From assembly GCF_012273515.2 (NCBI RefSeq), contig NZ_CP050975.2, positions 2,356,001-2,420,000 of the forward strand: 64,000 bases of DNA, read 5' to 3'. The position numbers were made by a program, and so were the translations under genes. How positions within the stretch are numbered: position 1 is the first letter of the stretch; the number at the start of each line of letters is the position of its first letter. Positions 9,924 to 19,310 of the stretch are shown here, one piece after another. Under the pieces are notes generated by a model. It worked only from the letters and a program-made list of their open reading frames with translations. It was not told the DNA's origin and searched no databases. Source of the stretch: Streptomyces sp. RPA4-2 (GTDB taxonomy: Bacteria > Actinomycetota > Actinomycetes > Streptomycetales > Streptomycetaceae).

Positions 9924-11959
9924 GTACCCCGTTCCCGTTCACGGCCGTGGTCGGCCAGGACGACCTGCGGCTCGCGCTGCTGCTGAACGCCGTCTCGCCG
10001 GCGGTGGGCGGTGTGCTGGTCCGCGGCGAGAAGGGCACCGCCAAGTCCACGGCGGTGCGCGCGCTCTCCGTGCTCATGCCGGAGGTGGACGTCGTCGCCG
10101 GGTGCCGCTTCTCGTGCGATCCGGACGCGCCGGACCCCGCGTGCCCGGACGGGCCGCACGACGGCGGCCCGTACGTGTCGCGGCCGGCCCGTACGGTCGA
10201 GCTGCCCGTCGGTGCCTCCGAGGACCGGCTCGTCGGCGCGCTCGACATCGAGCGGGCGCTCGCGGAGGGCGTGAAGGCCTTCGAGCCGGGCCTGCTGGCC
10301 GACGCGCACCGCGGGATCCTGTACGTGGACGAGGTCAACCTCCTCCACGACCATCTGGTCGACCTGCTGCTGGACGCGGCGGCGATGGGTGCCTCGTACG
10401 TCGAGCGGGAGGGCGTCTCGGTCCGGCACGCGGCCCGCTTCCTGCTGGTCGGCACCATGAACCCCGAAGAGGGCGAGCTGCGGCCGCAGTTGCTCGACCG
10501 GTTCGGGCTGACCGTCGAGGTCGCGGCCTCCCGGGAGCCCGACCAGCGGGTCGAGGTCGTCCGGCGCAGGCTCGCCTACGACGACGACCCGGACGGCTTC
10601 GCCGCGCGATGGGCCGACGAGGAGTCCGCGGTACGGGCGCGGATCGCGGCGGCGCGCGGGCTGCTGCCGTCGGTGCGGCTCGGGGACGCCGCGCTGCGCC
10701 AGATCGCGGCGACCTGCGCCGCGTTCGAGGTGGACGGGATGCGGGCCGACATCGTGATGGCGCGGACCGCGACCGCGCTGGCCGCCTGGGCGGGGCGCAC
10801 CGAGGTGCTGCCCGAGGACGTACGGCAGGCGGCGCTGCTCGCGCTGCCGCACCGGCGCCGGCGCAACCCCTTCGACGCTCCGGGGCTCGACGAGGACAAA
10901 CTCGACGAGACGCTGGAGGAGTTCGGCGGTTCCGACGACGACCCCGGCCCCGACACGGAACCCGACCCCGACACGGATCCCGACCCCGACCCGGACGGTC
11001 CCGGCGGGGGCGGGCAGCCGCCGCAGGACGGTCCGGAGGGCGATGTCCCCTCTGGCGACGTGCCGGCACAGGGCGAGCCCTCGCAGGACGGAAAGGCGCC
11101 GGCCGGGCAGGGCGCCGGTGAGCAGTCCCCGGTGCGGGCCGCCGAACCCTTTCGCACGAAGATGCTGAGCGTGCCCGGTCTCGGCGAGGGCGCGGCCGGC
11201 CGGCGTTCCCGGGCGCGGACCGAGCACGGCCGGACGACCGGCTCGCGGCGGCCCCGGGGCACGCTCACCAAGCTGCACCTGGCGGCGACCGTACGGGCGG
11301 CGGCGCCGCACCAGCGGGCGCGGGGACGCTCGGGTCCCGGTCTGGTCGTACGACGGGACGATCTGCGCCAGGCCACCCGTGAGGGGCGGGAGGGCAACCT
11401 CGTGCTGTTCGTGGTGGACGCCTCCGGGTCGATGGCGGCGCGGCAGCGGATGGGCGCCGTGAAGGGTGCGGTGCTGTCCCTGCTGCTCGACGCCTACCAG
11501 CGGCGGGACAAGGTCGGTCTGGTGACCTTCCGCGGCTCCGCCGCCGAGGTCGCGCTGCCGCCCACCTCCTCGGTGGACGCGGCCGCGGTGCGGCTGGAGT
11601 CGCTGCCCACGGGCGGGCGGACGCCGCTCGCGGCCGGGCTGCTGCGCGCGCACGAGGTGCTGCGGGTCGAGCGGCTGCGGGACGCGGCGCGCCGGCCGCT
11701 GGTCGTCGTGGTGACCGACGGACGGGCCACGGGCGGGCCCGAGCCGGTCGCGCTCGCGGGGCGCGCGGCGCGGCTGTTCGCGGCCGACCAGCTGGCCTCC
11801 GTGGTCGTGGACTGCGAGGCGGGGCCGGTGCGGCTCGGGCTCGCGGGGCGGCTCGCGGACGAACTGGGCGGGACGGCGGTGACGCTGGACGAGCTGCGCG
11901 CCGATTCCATCGCCGGGCTCGTGCGCGAGGTGCAGGGAACTTCGAGGAGGGCCGCGTAA
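9920..11959 (+). CDS. ChlI/ChlD-type chelatase ATPase subunit (CobN partner)
   Basis: The 679-residue protein fuses an AAA+ module with a von Willebrand A module. Walker A is GEKGTAKST (about 35-43) and Walker B is ILYVDEVNLL near 135; the sensor region reads GTMNPEEGELRPQLLDRF. A long acidic/proline linker built on alternating D-P units (about 340-365) leads to the vWA domain with DASGSM (near 500). This is the ChlI-ChlD arrangement of metal chelatases. Since it lies between cobN and cobO and no cobS/cobT is present, I infer it powers cobalt insertion by CobN. GTG start overlaps the cobN stop. Confidence 0.92.
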   Translation: MSTPFPFTAVVGQDDLRLALLLNAVSPAVGGVLVRGEKGTAKSTAVRALSVLMPEVDVVAGCRFSCDPDAPDPACPDGPHDGGPYVSRPARTVELPVGASEDRLVGALDIERALAEGVKAFEPGLLADAHRGILYVDEVNLLHDHLVDLLLDAAAMGASYVEREGVSVRHAARFLLVGTMNPEEGELRPQLLDRFGLTVEVAASREPDQRVEVVRRRLAYDDDPDGFAARWADEESAVRARIAAARGLLPSVRLGDAALRQIAATCAAFEVDGMRADIVMARTATALAAWAGRTEVLPEDVRQAALLALPHRRRRNPFDAPGLDEDKLDETLEEFGGSDDDPGPDTEPDPDTDPDPDPDGPGGGGQPPQDGPEGDVPSGDVPAQGEPSQDGKAPAGQGAGEQSPVRAAEPFRTKMLSVPGLGEGAAGRRSRARTEHGRTTGSRRPRGTLTKLHLAATVRAAAPHQRARGRSGPGLVVRRDDLRQATREGREGNLVLFVVDASGSMAARQRMGAVKGAVLSLLLDAYQRRDKVGLVTFRGSAAEVALPPTSSVDAAAVRLESLPTGGRTPLAAGLLRAHEVLRVERLRDAARRPLVVVVTDGRATGGPEPVALAGRAARLFAADQLASVVVDCEAGPVRLGLAGRLADELGGTAVTLDELRADSIAGLVREVQGTSRRAA

Positions 11960-12558
11960 TGCCGCAGGGGCAGCCGAGTGTCGTACCGGACGACGGACTG
12001 ACGACACGTCAGCGGCGCAACCGGCCACTGCTCGTGGTGCACACGGGCGTGGGCAAGGGGAAGTCCACCGCCGCCTTCGGGCTCGCGCTGCGCGCCTGGA
12101 ACCAGGGGTGGCCCATCGGGGTGTTCCAGTTCGTCAAGTCGGCGAAGTGGAAGGTCGGCGAGGAGAACGCGCTGCGGGTGCTGGGCGCCAGCGGTGAGGG
12201 CGGGTCCGTCGACTGGCACAAGATGGGCGAGGGCTGGTCCTGGGTGCAGCGGGACTCCCAGATGGACAACGAGGAGAAGGCCCGGGAGGGCTGGGAGCAG
12301 GTCAAGCGGGACCTCGCGGCCGAGACGTACCGGCTGTACGTCCTCGACGAGTTCGCGTACCCCATGCACTGGGGGTGGGTGGACGTGGAGGAGGTGGTCT
12401 CGGTGCTGCGGGAGCGGCCCGGGACCCAGCATGTCGTGATCACCGGACGCAACGCCCCCGAGAAGCTGGTCGAAGCCGCCGATCTCGTCACCGACATGTC
12501 GAAGGTCAAGCATCCGATGGACGCCGGCCAGAAGGGCCAGAGGGGAATCGAGTGGTGA
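11959..12558 (+). CDS. cobO: Cob(I)yrinic acid a,c-diamide adenosyltransferase
   Basis: This 199-residue CobA/CobO/BtuR-type enzyme transfers the adenosyl group of ATP to the cobalt of corrinoids. The modified P-loop HTGVGKGKSTAAFG begins at residue 28, and VLDEFAYPMHWGWVD carries the family acidic motif. The C-terminus (DMSKVKHPMDAGQKGQRGIEW) is the conserved tail of the family. It overlaps the chelatase stop by one base (TAATG) and cobB by GTGA, inside the cob operon. Confidence 0.96.
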   Translation: MPQGQPSVVPDDGLTTRQRRNRPLLVVHTGVGKGKSTAAFGLALRAWNQGWPIGVFQFVKSAKWKVGEENALRVLGASGEGGSVDWHKMGEGWSWVQRDSQMDNEEKAREGWEQVKRDLAAETYRLYVLDEFAYPMHWGWVDVEEVVSVLRERPGTQHVVITGRNAPEKLVEAADLVTDMSKVKHPMDAGQKGQRGIEW

Positions 12559-13910
12559 CGTCCGTCCCCCGGCTGGTCATCGCCGCGCCCTCCTCGGGCA
12601 GCGGCAAGACCACCGTCGCCACGGGGCTGATGGCGGCCTTCGCCGCGCGGGGGCTCGCCGTGTCCCCGCACAAGGTGGGGCCCGACTACATCGACCCCGG
12701 GTACCACACGCTCGCGACCGGGCGTGCGGGGCGCAACCTCGACGCGTACCTGTGCGGTGCGGAGTTGATCGCGCCGCTGTTCGCGCACGGGGCGCGGGGG
12801 TGCGATCTCGCCGTCGTCGAGGGTGTGATGGGGCTGTACGACGGGGCGGCCGGGCAGGGCGACCTGGCGTCCACGGCGCAGGTGGCGAAGCTGCTGCGGG
12901 CGCCGGTGGTGCTGGTGGTCGACGCCTCGTCGCAGTCCCGGTCCGTGGCCGCGCTGGTGCACGGGTTCGCCTCCTGGGATCCCGGGGTGCGGGTCGCGGG
13001 GGTGATCCTCAACAAGGTGGGGTCCGATCGGCACGAGCAGATGCTGCGGGAGGCGCTGGACGCGTCGGGGGTGCCGGTGCTCGGTGCCCTGCGGCGTGCC
13101 CCGCAGGTGGACACGCCCTCCCGCCACCTGGGGCTGGTGCCCGTCGCCGAGCGGCGCGCGGACGCCGTGGACGCCGTGCGGGCGATGGCCGAGCAGGTGC
13201 GGCGCGGGTGCGATCTGGACGCGTTGTTCGCGTTGGCGCGTGGTGCGGGTGAGTTGACCGGTGCGGCCTGGGACACGGCCGAGGCGGTTGTTCCGGAACC
13301 GGGCGGCCAGAAGATCGTCGCCCTCGCCGGCGGCCCCGCCTTCACCTTCTCCTATGCCGAGCACGCCGAGCTGCTCGCCGCCGCCGGGGCCGACGTCGTC
13401 ACCTTCGATCCGCTTCGGGACGAGCAACTGCCGCAGGGAACGGGCGGGTTGGTGATCGGCGGGGGCTTCCCCGAGGTGTACGCGCCCGAGTTGTCCGCCA
13501 ACGAGCCGTTGCGCAAGGCCGTGGCCGAGCTGGCGTTCGGCGGCGCGCCCGTCGCCGCCGAGTGTGCCGGCCTGCTCTATCTCTCGCGCGAGCTCGACGG
13601 ACAGCCGATGTGCGGGGTGCTCGACGTCACGGCCCGGATGGACGAGCGGCTCACCCTGGGCTACCGGGACGCCGTGGCCGTGTCCGACAGCGTGCTCGCC
13701 GCGGCCGGTACCCGGATGCGCGGGCACGAGTTCCACCGGACGGTCGTGGAGCCCGGTGCCGGCGCGGCTCCCGCCTGGGGGGTGCGCGCCCCGCGGCCGC
13801 GCGTCGAGGGTTTCGTACAACAAGGTGTGCACGCGAGTTATCTGCACACGCACTGGGCGTCCGTACCCGGTGTCGCCCGTCGGTTCGTGGAGAGGTGCCT
13901 GACGTCATGA
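12555..13910 (+). CDS. cobB: Hydrogenobyrinic/cobyrinic acid a,c-diamide synthase
   Basis: This 451-residue amidotransferase amidates the a and c side chains of (hydrogeno)byrinic acid. The ATP site APSSGSGKTTVATG lies near residues 9-22. The glutamine amidotransferase domain has GGGFPEVYAPEL and the nucleophile C337 in AAECAGLLYLSRE. Two adjacent GTG codons (12552 and 12555) are possible starts; the second overlaps the cobO stop as GTGA and is preferred. The last His block (HASYLHTHW) is the family C-terminus. Confidence 0.95.
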   Translation: MTSVPRLVIAAPSSGSGKTTVATGLMAAFAARGLAVSPHKVGPDYIDPGYHTLATGRAGRNLDAYLCGAELIAPLFAHGARGCDLAVVEGVMGLYDGAAGQGDLASTAQVAKLLRAPVVLVVDASSQSRSVAALVHGFASWDPGVRVAGVILNKVGSDRHEQMLREALDASGVPVLGALRRAPQVDTPSRHLGLVPVAERRADAVDAVRAMAEQVRRGCDLDALFALARGAGELTGAAWDTAEAVVPEPGGQKIVALAGGPAFTFSYAEHAELLAAAGADVVTFDPLRDEQLPQGTGGLVIGGGFPEVYAPELSANEPLRKAVAELAFGGAPVAAECAGLLYLSRELDGQPMCGVLDVTARMDERLTLGYRDAVAVSDSVLAAAGTRMRGHEFHRTVVEPGAGAAPAWGVRAPRPRVEGFVQQGVHASYLHTHWASVPGVARRFVERCLTS

Positions 13911-14638
13911 GCAGCAAGCTGATCGGAGTCGGCGTCGGCCCCGGAGACCCGGAGCTGGTGACCGTCAAGGGCGTCAACGCGCTGCGTGCCGCCGAGGTGG
14001 TCGTGGTGCCCGTCATGGACACCGGGGAACGCGGGCGCGCCGAGGCGACCGTGCTGCACTACGTGCCCGCGGAGAAGGTCCTGCGGATCGTGTTCGCGCT
14101 CAACGAGCGGACCGACCGCGCGCGCCGCGAGGCCGCCTGGGACGCCGCGGGCGCGCGGGTCGCGGAGCTGCTGGAGCGGCACACGACCGTCGCCTTCGCG
14201 ACGATCGGCGACCCCAACGTGTACTCGACCTTCACCTATCTCGCGCACACCATCGGCGCGCTCGTGCCCGGGACGGAGATCGAGACCGTGCCCGGCATCA
14301 CCGCCATGCAGGATCTCGCCGCCCGCTCGGGGGCCGTGCTCACGGAGGGGACCGAGCCGCTCACCCTGGTACCGGTGACGGCCGGGGCCGCCGTGCTCAA
14401 GGACGCCCTGAGCGGGCCCGGCACGGTCGTCGCGTACAAGTTCGGACGGCAGGCGCACGAGGTCGCGCGGGCGCTGCGGGAGACCGGGCGGATCGACGAC
14501 GCGGTGTGGGGTTCGGCGCTCGGTCTGGAGGGCGAGTCCATCCGGCCCGCCGCCGACCTCGGCGGCGAGCCGCTTCCGTACCTCTCCACGCTCATCGCAC
14601 CCGCCCGGCGGGACGGCGGACGCGGCGGGAAACTGTGA
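13907..14638 (+). CDS. cobI: Precorrin-2 C20-methyltransferase
   Basis: This 243-residue SAM-dependent enzyme methylates C20 of precorrin-2 in corrin ring building. The tetrapyrrole methylase start GVGVGPGDPELVTVKG (about 6-21) and the middle FATIGDPNVYSTF block identify CobI/CbiL. It begins on the cobB stop (ATGA). It is the last gene of the first cob block; the next gene on the strand, cobM, is 864 bases downstream behind the opposing ZIP gene. Confidence 0.95.
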   Translation: MSSKLIGVGVGPGDPELVTVKGVNALRAAEVVVVPVMDTGERGRAEATVLHYVPAEKVLRIVFALNERTDRARREAAWDAAGARVAELLERHTTVAFATIGDPNVYSTFTYLAHTIGALVPGTEIETVPGITAMQDLAARSGAVLTEGTEPLTLVPVTAGAAVLKDALSGPGTVVAYKFGRQAHEVARALRETGRIDDAVWGSALGLEGESIRPAADLGGEPLPYLSTLIAPARRDGGRGGKL

Positions 14639-14649
14639 GTCACGAGAGA

Positions 14650-15384
14650 TCATCCGGTTCCGGCGAGGCCCACCACCAGCCAGATGAAGGCCGCGCCGCC
14701 GACCGTGAACAGCAGGGTCGAGCGGGCCGGGTGCTCGTGGTGCGCCTCGGGCAGGATCTCGGCGGCGGCGAGGTACAGCAGGACGCCGCCGAAGAGCCCG
14801 AGATAGCCGCCGAGCAGGTGCACCGGGATGGTGAGGAAGAGCGTGGAGGTGGCGCCGGCGACCGGGGCCGCCGCGTCGGCGAACAGCATCGTGATCGCCT
14901 TGCGGCGCGCGTTCCCGTACAGGCTCGTGATCGTGTACGTGTTGAAGCCGTCCGCGAAGTCGTGGGCGACCACCGCGAGGGCGACCGCCAGGCCCATGCC
15001 GCCGCCCACCTGGAAGGCGGCGCCGATCGCGACGCCGTCCATGGCGCTGTGGCCGACCATCGCGGCGGCGGCCGTCAGGCCCACCTCCGGCGCCCGGCCG
15101 GCGCACTCCTCGCCGCCGTGCGCGGCCTGCCGGGCGGCCAGCAGCCGTTCCACCAGATGGGCGAGGAGGAACCCGGCGACGAACAGCAGCAGCGCGGCCG
15201 GTACGCCGAAGACCTCGCCGCCCGCCGTGCGCAGCGCCTCCGGCAGCAGGTCCAGGCCGACCACGCCCAGCATCAGCCCACCGGCCAGGCCGAGCACCAG
15301 ATGACGGCGGTCGGTCACCCGCTGAGCCGTCCAGCCGCCGGCCAGCGTCATCAGGAACGCGCCGAGCGCGACGAGGACCGCCAT
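14650..15384 (-). CDS. ZIP-family divalent metal transporter within the cob cluster
   Basis: This 244-residue membrane protein of the ZIP family moves divalent metal into the cytoplasm. About eight hydrophobic helices are visible. The metal-binding signatures are HSAMDG (H112, D116) in helix IV and HDFADG (H141, D142, D145) in helix V, plus a short HEH motif in a loop near 215. It is read against the cob genes, its stop 11 bases past the cobI stop, and its start faces cobM across 118 bases. The position suggests a role in metal supply for corrin synthesis (cobalt or zinc), but the substrate is not readable from sequence. Confidence 0.88.
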   Translation of the reverse strand: MAVLVALGAFLMTLAGGWTAQRVTDRRHLVLGLAGGLMLGVVGLDLLPEALRTAGGEVFGVPAALLLFVAGFLLAHLVERLLAARQAAHGGEECAGRAPEVGLTAAAAMVGHSAMDGVAIGAAFQVGGGMGLAVALAVVAHDFADGFNTYTITSLYGNARRKAITMLFADAAAPVAGATSTLFLTIPVHLLGGYLGLFGGVLLYLAAAEILPEAHHEHPARSTLLFTVGGAAFIWLVVGLAGTG

Positions 15385-15432
15385 AGGCCCTTGCTATCCG
15401 ATCAGGCCCCGGTCTCGCATGTCCAACGGGCG

Positions 15433-15454
15433 GGTAGCCACCGATCCGGCTACC
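15433..15454. promoter_or_regulatory. Inverted repeat in the ZIP/cobM divergent promoter region
   Basis: GGTAGCC (15433-15439) and GGCTACC (15448-15454) form a perfect 7-base inverted repeat with an 8-base spacer. It lies between the divergent ZIP and cobM starts, so it could be an operator for both. The binding protein is unknown and the repeat is short. Confidence 0.3.
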
Positions 15455-15502
15455 GAAATCTTTTCGCAGCACCCGAGTTTTCGTAGGAGAGGACCGATTC
15501 CC

Positions 15503-16327
15503 ATGGCCGATGCCCCCACCGGCAAGGTGACCTTCGTCGGGGCCGGGCCCGGCGCCGCCGACCTGCTGACGTTCCGCGCCGCGCGCGCGATCGCCGAGGC
15601 CGACGTCGTGATCTGGGCGGCCAGCCTGGTGCAGGCCGAGGTCCTCGAACACGCGCGCGAGGGTGCGGAGATCCTGGACTCGGCGACGATGTCCCTCGAG
15701 GACGTCGTGGCCGTGTACGAACGCGCCGCCCGCGAGGGCCTGAGGGTCGCGCGCATCCACTCCGGCGACCCGTCCCTGTGGGGCGGCACGCAGGAGCAGC
15801 TCGACCGGTGCGCGGACCTGGACGTCGAGACCGAGATCGTGCCCGGTGTCTCCTCCTTCTCCGCGGTGGCCGCGCTCGCCCGGCGCGAGCTGACGATTCC
15901 CGAGGTCGCGCAGTCCGTGATCCTCACCCGGCTCGGCGGCGGCAAGACGCCGATGCCGCCCGGGGAGGAGGTGCGGGAGTTCGCCCGGCACGGGACGACC
16001 ATGGCGCTGTTCCTGTCGGCGGCCCGCAGCGGCCAGCTGGTACGGGAGCTGCTGGAGGGCGGCTATCCGACCTCGACGCCGGTCGTGGTCGCGTACCAGG
16101 CGACCTGGCCGGAGGAGCTGATCGTCCGGTGCACGATCGGGACGCTGGAGGAGACGGTCAAGGAGCACAAGCTCTGGAAGCACACGCTGTTCCTCGTCGG
16201 TCCGGCGCTCGACGCGAGCGGCACCCGCTCGCACCTCTACCACCCCGGTCACTTCCACGGCTTCCGCAAGGCCGACCCGCGGGCCCGCGCGGAGCTGCGT
16301 GCGGCGCGGCGCGGCAGTACGTCGTGA
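15503..16327 (+). CDS. cobM: Precorrin-4 C11-methyltransferase
   Basis: The 274-residue SAM-dependent tetrapyrrole methylase acts at C11 of precorrin-4. The N-terminal VTFVGAGPGAADLLTFRA and the RIHSGDPSLWGGTQEQ block are diagnostic for CobM/CbiF. The ATG at 15503 has an AGGAGAGG ribosome-binding site 8 to 10 bases upstream; an in-frame ATG at 15419 lacks one. It has its own promoter region shared with the divergent ZIP gene and starts the second cob block. Its stop overlaps the cobL GTG. Confidence 0.95.
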   Translation: MADAPTGKVTFVGAGPGAADLLTFRAARAIAEADVVIWAASLVQAEVLEHAREGAEILDSATMSLEDVVAVYERAAREGLRVARIHSGDPSLWGGTQEQLDRCADLDVETEIVPGVSSFSAVAALARRELTIPEVAQSVILTRLGGGKTPMPPGEEVREFARHGTTMALFLSAARSGQLVRELLEGGYPTSTPVVVAYQATWPEELIVRCTIGTLEETVKEHKLWKHTLFLVGPALDASGTRSHLYHPGHFHGFRKADPRARAELRAARRGSTS

Positions 16328-17613
16328 TCACCGTCGTCGGTACGGGGACGGGGGCGCCGCTGCCACCGGACGCCGAGGCCGCCGTGGCGCGGGCCGACCT
16401 GGTCGTGGGGGCCCGGCGTCATCTGGCGGCCGCGCGGCTGCCGGCGGGCGCCGAACAGGTCGTCCTCGGGCCGCTCGCCCCCGCCCTCGACACCGTCGAG
16501 CGGTACCTGGCGAAGGCGCGGGAGAACCAGAAGGAAGGCGGGGAGGACGCGGAGGGCGGCCGGGTCGTCGTGCTCGCCTCCGGCGACCCCGGGTTCTTCG
16601 GGATCGTCCGGGCGCTGGCCGAGCGGTTCGGGCCGGAGCGGCTGGACGTCCGGCCCGGTGTCTCGTCCGTCGCGACCGCCTTCGCGCGGCTCGGGCTGCC
16701 CTGGGACGACGCGGTGGTGGTGAGCGCCCACGGGCGTGACCTGCGCACGGCCGCGCACGTCTGCCGGTCCCACCCGAAGGTGGCCGTGCTGACCGGGCCC
16801 GGTTCCGGTCCCGCCGAACTCGGCGCCGCGCTCACCCACCGCTCCGGCGCGCGCGTCCTCGTCGTGGCGAGCGCCCTCGGCGACCCCGCGCACGAACGCG
16901 TGGAGCGGGTCACGCCCGCCGAGGCCGCGGCCCGCGACTGGGGTACGGCGGTCAGCGTCGTCCTGTGCCTGGACGAGTCCCGTGTCCTCGCTCCCGTGCG
17001 GACGGTGGCCGGGCCGGCCGCCGGTCCCGACCGGTGGGCCCTGGACGAGAGCGAGTTCGCGCACCGCGACTCGATGATCAGCAAGTTCGAGGTACGGGCA
17101 CTCGCGCTGGCCCGGATCGGGCCACGCCTCGGGGATCTGGTCTGGGACGTCGGGGCGGGTTCCGGGTCCGTCGCCGTCGAGTGCGCGCGGTTCGGTGCCG
17201 CCGTCACCGCGATCGAGAAGACGCGGGACGGCTGCGACCGGATCCGGGCCAATGCCGGGGCGCACGGGGTCGACGTGCGGGTCGTGCACGGGGCGGCGCC
17301 CACCGTGCTGTCCGATCTGGAGGATCCGGACGCCGTCTTCATCGGCGGTGGCGGGCGGGAGCTGCCCGCCATCGTGACGGTCTGCGCGCGGCGCGCCCGG
17401 CGGGCCGTCGTCGTCGCCATGGCCGCGCTGGACCGGGTCCCGGCGGTCCGGGACGCGCTCGAGGCCGCCGGGTTCGCCTGCGACGGCGTGCTTCTGCAGT
17501 CCTCCCGGCTCGCGCCGCTGCCGGGGAACGTCACCCGGCTCGCGGCGACCAATCCCGTCTTCCTGCTGTGGGGCGTCCGGCCTCCGGCCCGTACCGAAGG
17601 AGTCCCCCAGTGA
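16324..17613 (+). CDS. cobL: Precorrin-6Y C5,15-methyltransferase (decarboxylating), CbiE-CbiT fusion
   Basis: The 429-residue protein carries both halves of CobL. Residues 1 to about 220 are the CbiE tetrapyrrole methylase (VVGTGTGAPLP, LASGDPGFFG). Residues from about 240 are the CbiT Rossmann methyltransferase, with the SAM loop VWDVGAGSGSVAVE. Together they methylate C5 and C15 and remove the C12 acetate carboxyl group. The GTG start overlaps the cobM stop, and the stop overlaps the next GTG, giving tight coupling. Confidence 0.95.
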   Translation: MITVVGTGTGAPLPPDAEAAVARADLVVGARRHLAAARLPAGAEQVVLGPLAPALDTVERYLAKARENQKEGGEDAEGGRVVVLASGDPGFFGIVRALAERFGPERLDVRPGVSSVATAFARLGLPWDDAVVVSAHGRDLRTAAHVCRSHPKVAVLTGPGSGPAELGAALTHRSGARVLVVASALGDPAHERVERVTPAEAAARDWGTAVSVVLCLDESRVLAPVRTVAGPAAGPDRWALDESEFAHRDSMISKFEVRALALARIGPRLGDLVWDVGAGSGSVAVECARFGAAVTAIEKTRDGCDRIRANAGAHGVDVRVVHGAAPTVLSDLEDPDAVFIGGGGRELPAIVTVCARRARRAVVVAMAALDRVPAVRDALEAAGFACDGVLLQSSRLAPLPGNVTRLAATNPVFLLWGVRPPARTEGVPQ

Positions 17614-19310
17614 TCGGCCTGATTTCCGCCACGGCGGCGGGCGCGGCCGCCCGCGACCGGCTGGCCGCGGCCTGGCCCGCCCGTACCCGCGTGTACGACG
17701 GGTCCGGCGAGTCCGTCGGGGACGCCGTGCGGCGCGCCTTCGTGGAGTGCGACCAGCTGGTGTGCTTCCTCGCCACGGGCGCGGTGGTGCGGCTGATCGC
17801 GCCGCTGCTGGGCGACAAGACCACCGACCCCGGTGTCGTGTGTGTCGACGAGGCCGGGCGGTTCGCCGTGTCCCTAGTCGGGGGGCACGGCGGCGGGGCG
17901 AACGAACTGGCGTGCGAGGTGGGCGAGTTGCTCGGCGCCGAGCCCGTGGTGACGACGGCCACGGACGCGGTGGGGGTGCCAGGACTGGACACGCTGGGCC
18001 TCCCCGTGGAGGGGGACGTCGCCGGGGTGACCCGGGCCCTGCTGGACGGCGAACCCGTCGCCCTGGACGCCGAGTCGGCCTGGCCGTTGCCCGCGCTGCC
18101 GCTCTCGGCACAGGGCGCGTACACGGTCCGGGTCACCGACCGGGTCGTCGCGCCCGCCGAGCGCCTGGTGATCCTCCGCCCGCCCTCCCTCGTCGTCGGC
18201 GTGGGCGCCTCGAAGGGCGCTCCCGTGGACGAAGTGCTCGGGCTCGTCGAGGACGCCCTGCGGGACGCCGGGCTGTCCGCGCGGTCCGTCGCCGAGCTCG
18301 CCACCGTCGACGCCAAGGCCGAGGAGCCCGGCGTCGTCGGGGCCGCCGAGCGGCTCGGGGTGCCCCTGGTCACGTACACCGCCGGGGAGTTGGCCGCGGT
18401 CGACGTGCCGAACCCCTCCGGCGCGCCGCTCGCCGCCCTGGGCACCCCGTCCGTGGCCGAGGCCGCGGCCCTGCTGCGCGGCGGTGAACTCCTGGTCCCC
18501 AAACGGAAGTCGGCGCGGGCGGACGGGCAGCCCGCGATGGCCACCTGTGCGGTCGTACGCCGCCCGGCGCGCGGCCGGCTGGCGGTGGTCGGGCTCGGCC
18601 CCGGCGCCCGTGACCTGCTCACCCCCCGGGCCAGGCAGGAGCTGCGGCGGGCCTCGGTACTCGTCGGGCTCGACCAGTACGTCGACCAGATCCGCGACCT
18701 GCTGCGGCCCGGCACCCGGATCCTGGAGTCGGGGCTCGGCGCCGAGGAGGAGCGGGCGCGCACTGCGGTGTCCGAGGCCCGGCGCGGGCAGGCCGTCGCG
18801 CTGATCGGCAGCGGGGACGCGGGCGTGTACGCGATGGCCTCCCCCGCGCTGGCCGAGGCGTCCGACGACATCGACGTGGTCGGGGTGCCCGGGGTGACCG
18901 CCGCGCTCGCGGCGGGCGCGATCCTCGGCGCGCCCCTCGGCCACGACCACGTCTCGATCAGCCTCTCCGACCTCCACACCCCGTGGGAGGTCATCGAGCG
19001 GCGGGTACGGGCGGCGGCCGAGGCCGATATCGTAGTGACGTTCTACAACCCCCGCAGCCGGGGCCGCGACTGGCAGCTCCCGAAGGCGCTCGCGATCCTC
19101 TCCGGGCACCGGGAGCCGACGACGCCGGTGGGCGTCGTCCGCAACGCCTCGCGCCCCGACGAGAGCAGCCGCCTCACCACTCTCGCGGGACTCGATCCCG
19201 CGACGGTGGACATGATGACCGTCGTGACCGTGGGCAACACGGCGACCCGCGAGATCGCCGGGCGCATGGTGACGCCCCGCGGCTACCGCTGGCAGGAGGA
19301 GCCCAAGTGA
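17610..19310 (+). CDS. cobJ: CbiG-CobJ fusion: precorrin ring contraction protein
   Basis: The 566-residue protein fuses a CbiG-like domain (residues 1 to about 315; VCFLATGAVVRLIAPLL and VSLVGGHGGGANELA) to a precorrin-3B C17-methyltransferase domain (from about 318; LAVVGLGPGARDLLTP, ALIGSGDAGVYAMAS, VTFYNPRSRGRDWQL). CobJ/CbiH methylates C17 and drives ring contraction; CbiG opens the delta-lactone in the anaerobic route. The fusion is common in actinobacteria as I recall. Coupled by overlapping GTG starts on both sides. No CobG monooxygenase is seen in the window. Confidence 0.93.
   Translation: MIGLISATAAGAAARDRLAAAWPARTRVYDGSGESVGDAVRRAFVECDQLVCFLATGAVVRLIAPLLGDKTTDPGVVCVDEAGRFAVSLVGGHGGGANELACEVGELLGAEPVVTTATDAVGVPGLDTLGLPVEGDVAGVTRALLDGEPVALDAESAWPLPALPLSAQGAYTVRVTDRVVAPAERLVILRPPSLVVGVGASKGAPVDEVLGLVEDALRDAGLSARSVAELATVDAKAEEPGVVGAAERLGVPLVTYTAGELAAVDVPNPSGAPLAALGTPSVAEAAALLRGGELLVPKRKSARADGQPAMATCAVVRRPARGRLAVVGLGPGARDLLTPRARQELRRASVLVGLDQYVDQIRDLLRPGTRILESGLGAEEERARTAVSEARRGQAVALIGSGDAGVYAMASPALAEASDDIDVVGVPGVTAALAAGAILGAPLGHDHVSISLSDLHTPWEVIERRVRAAAEADIVVTFYNPRSRGRDWQLPKALAILSGHREPTTPVGVVRNASRPDESSRLTTLAGLDPATVDMMTVVTVGNTATREIAGRMVTPRGYRWQEEPK

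Noticed and set aside
13838..16258. A long minus-strand open frame spanning cobI, the ZIP gene and cobM
   Set aside because: It passes through three well-defined genes in another frame and has no domain or ribosome-binding site.
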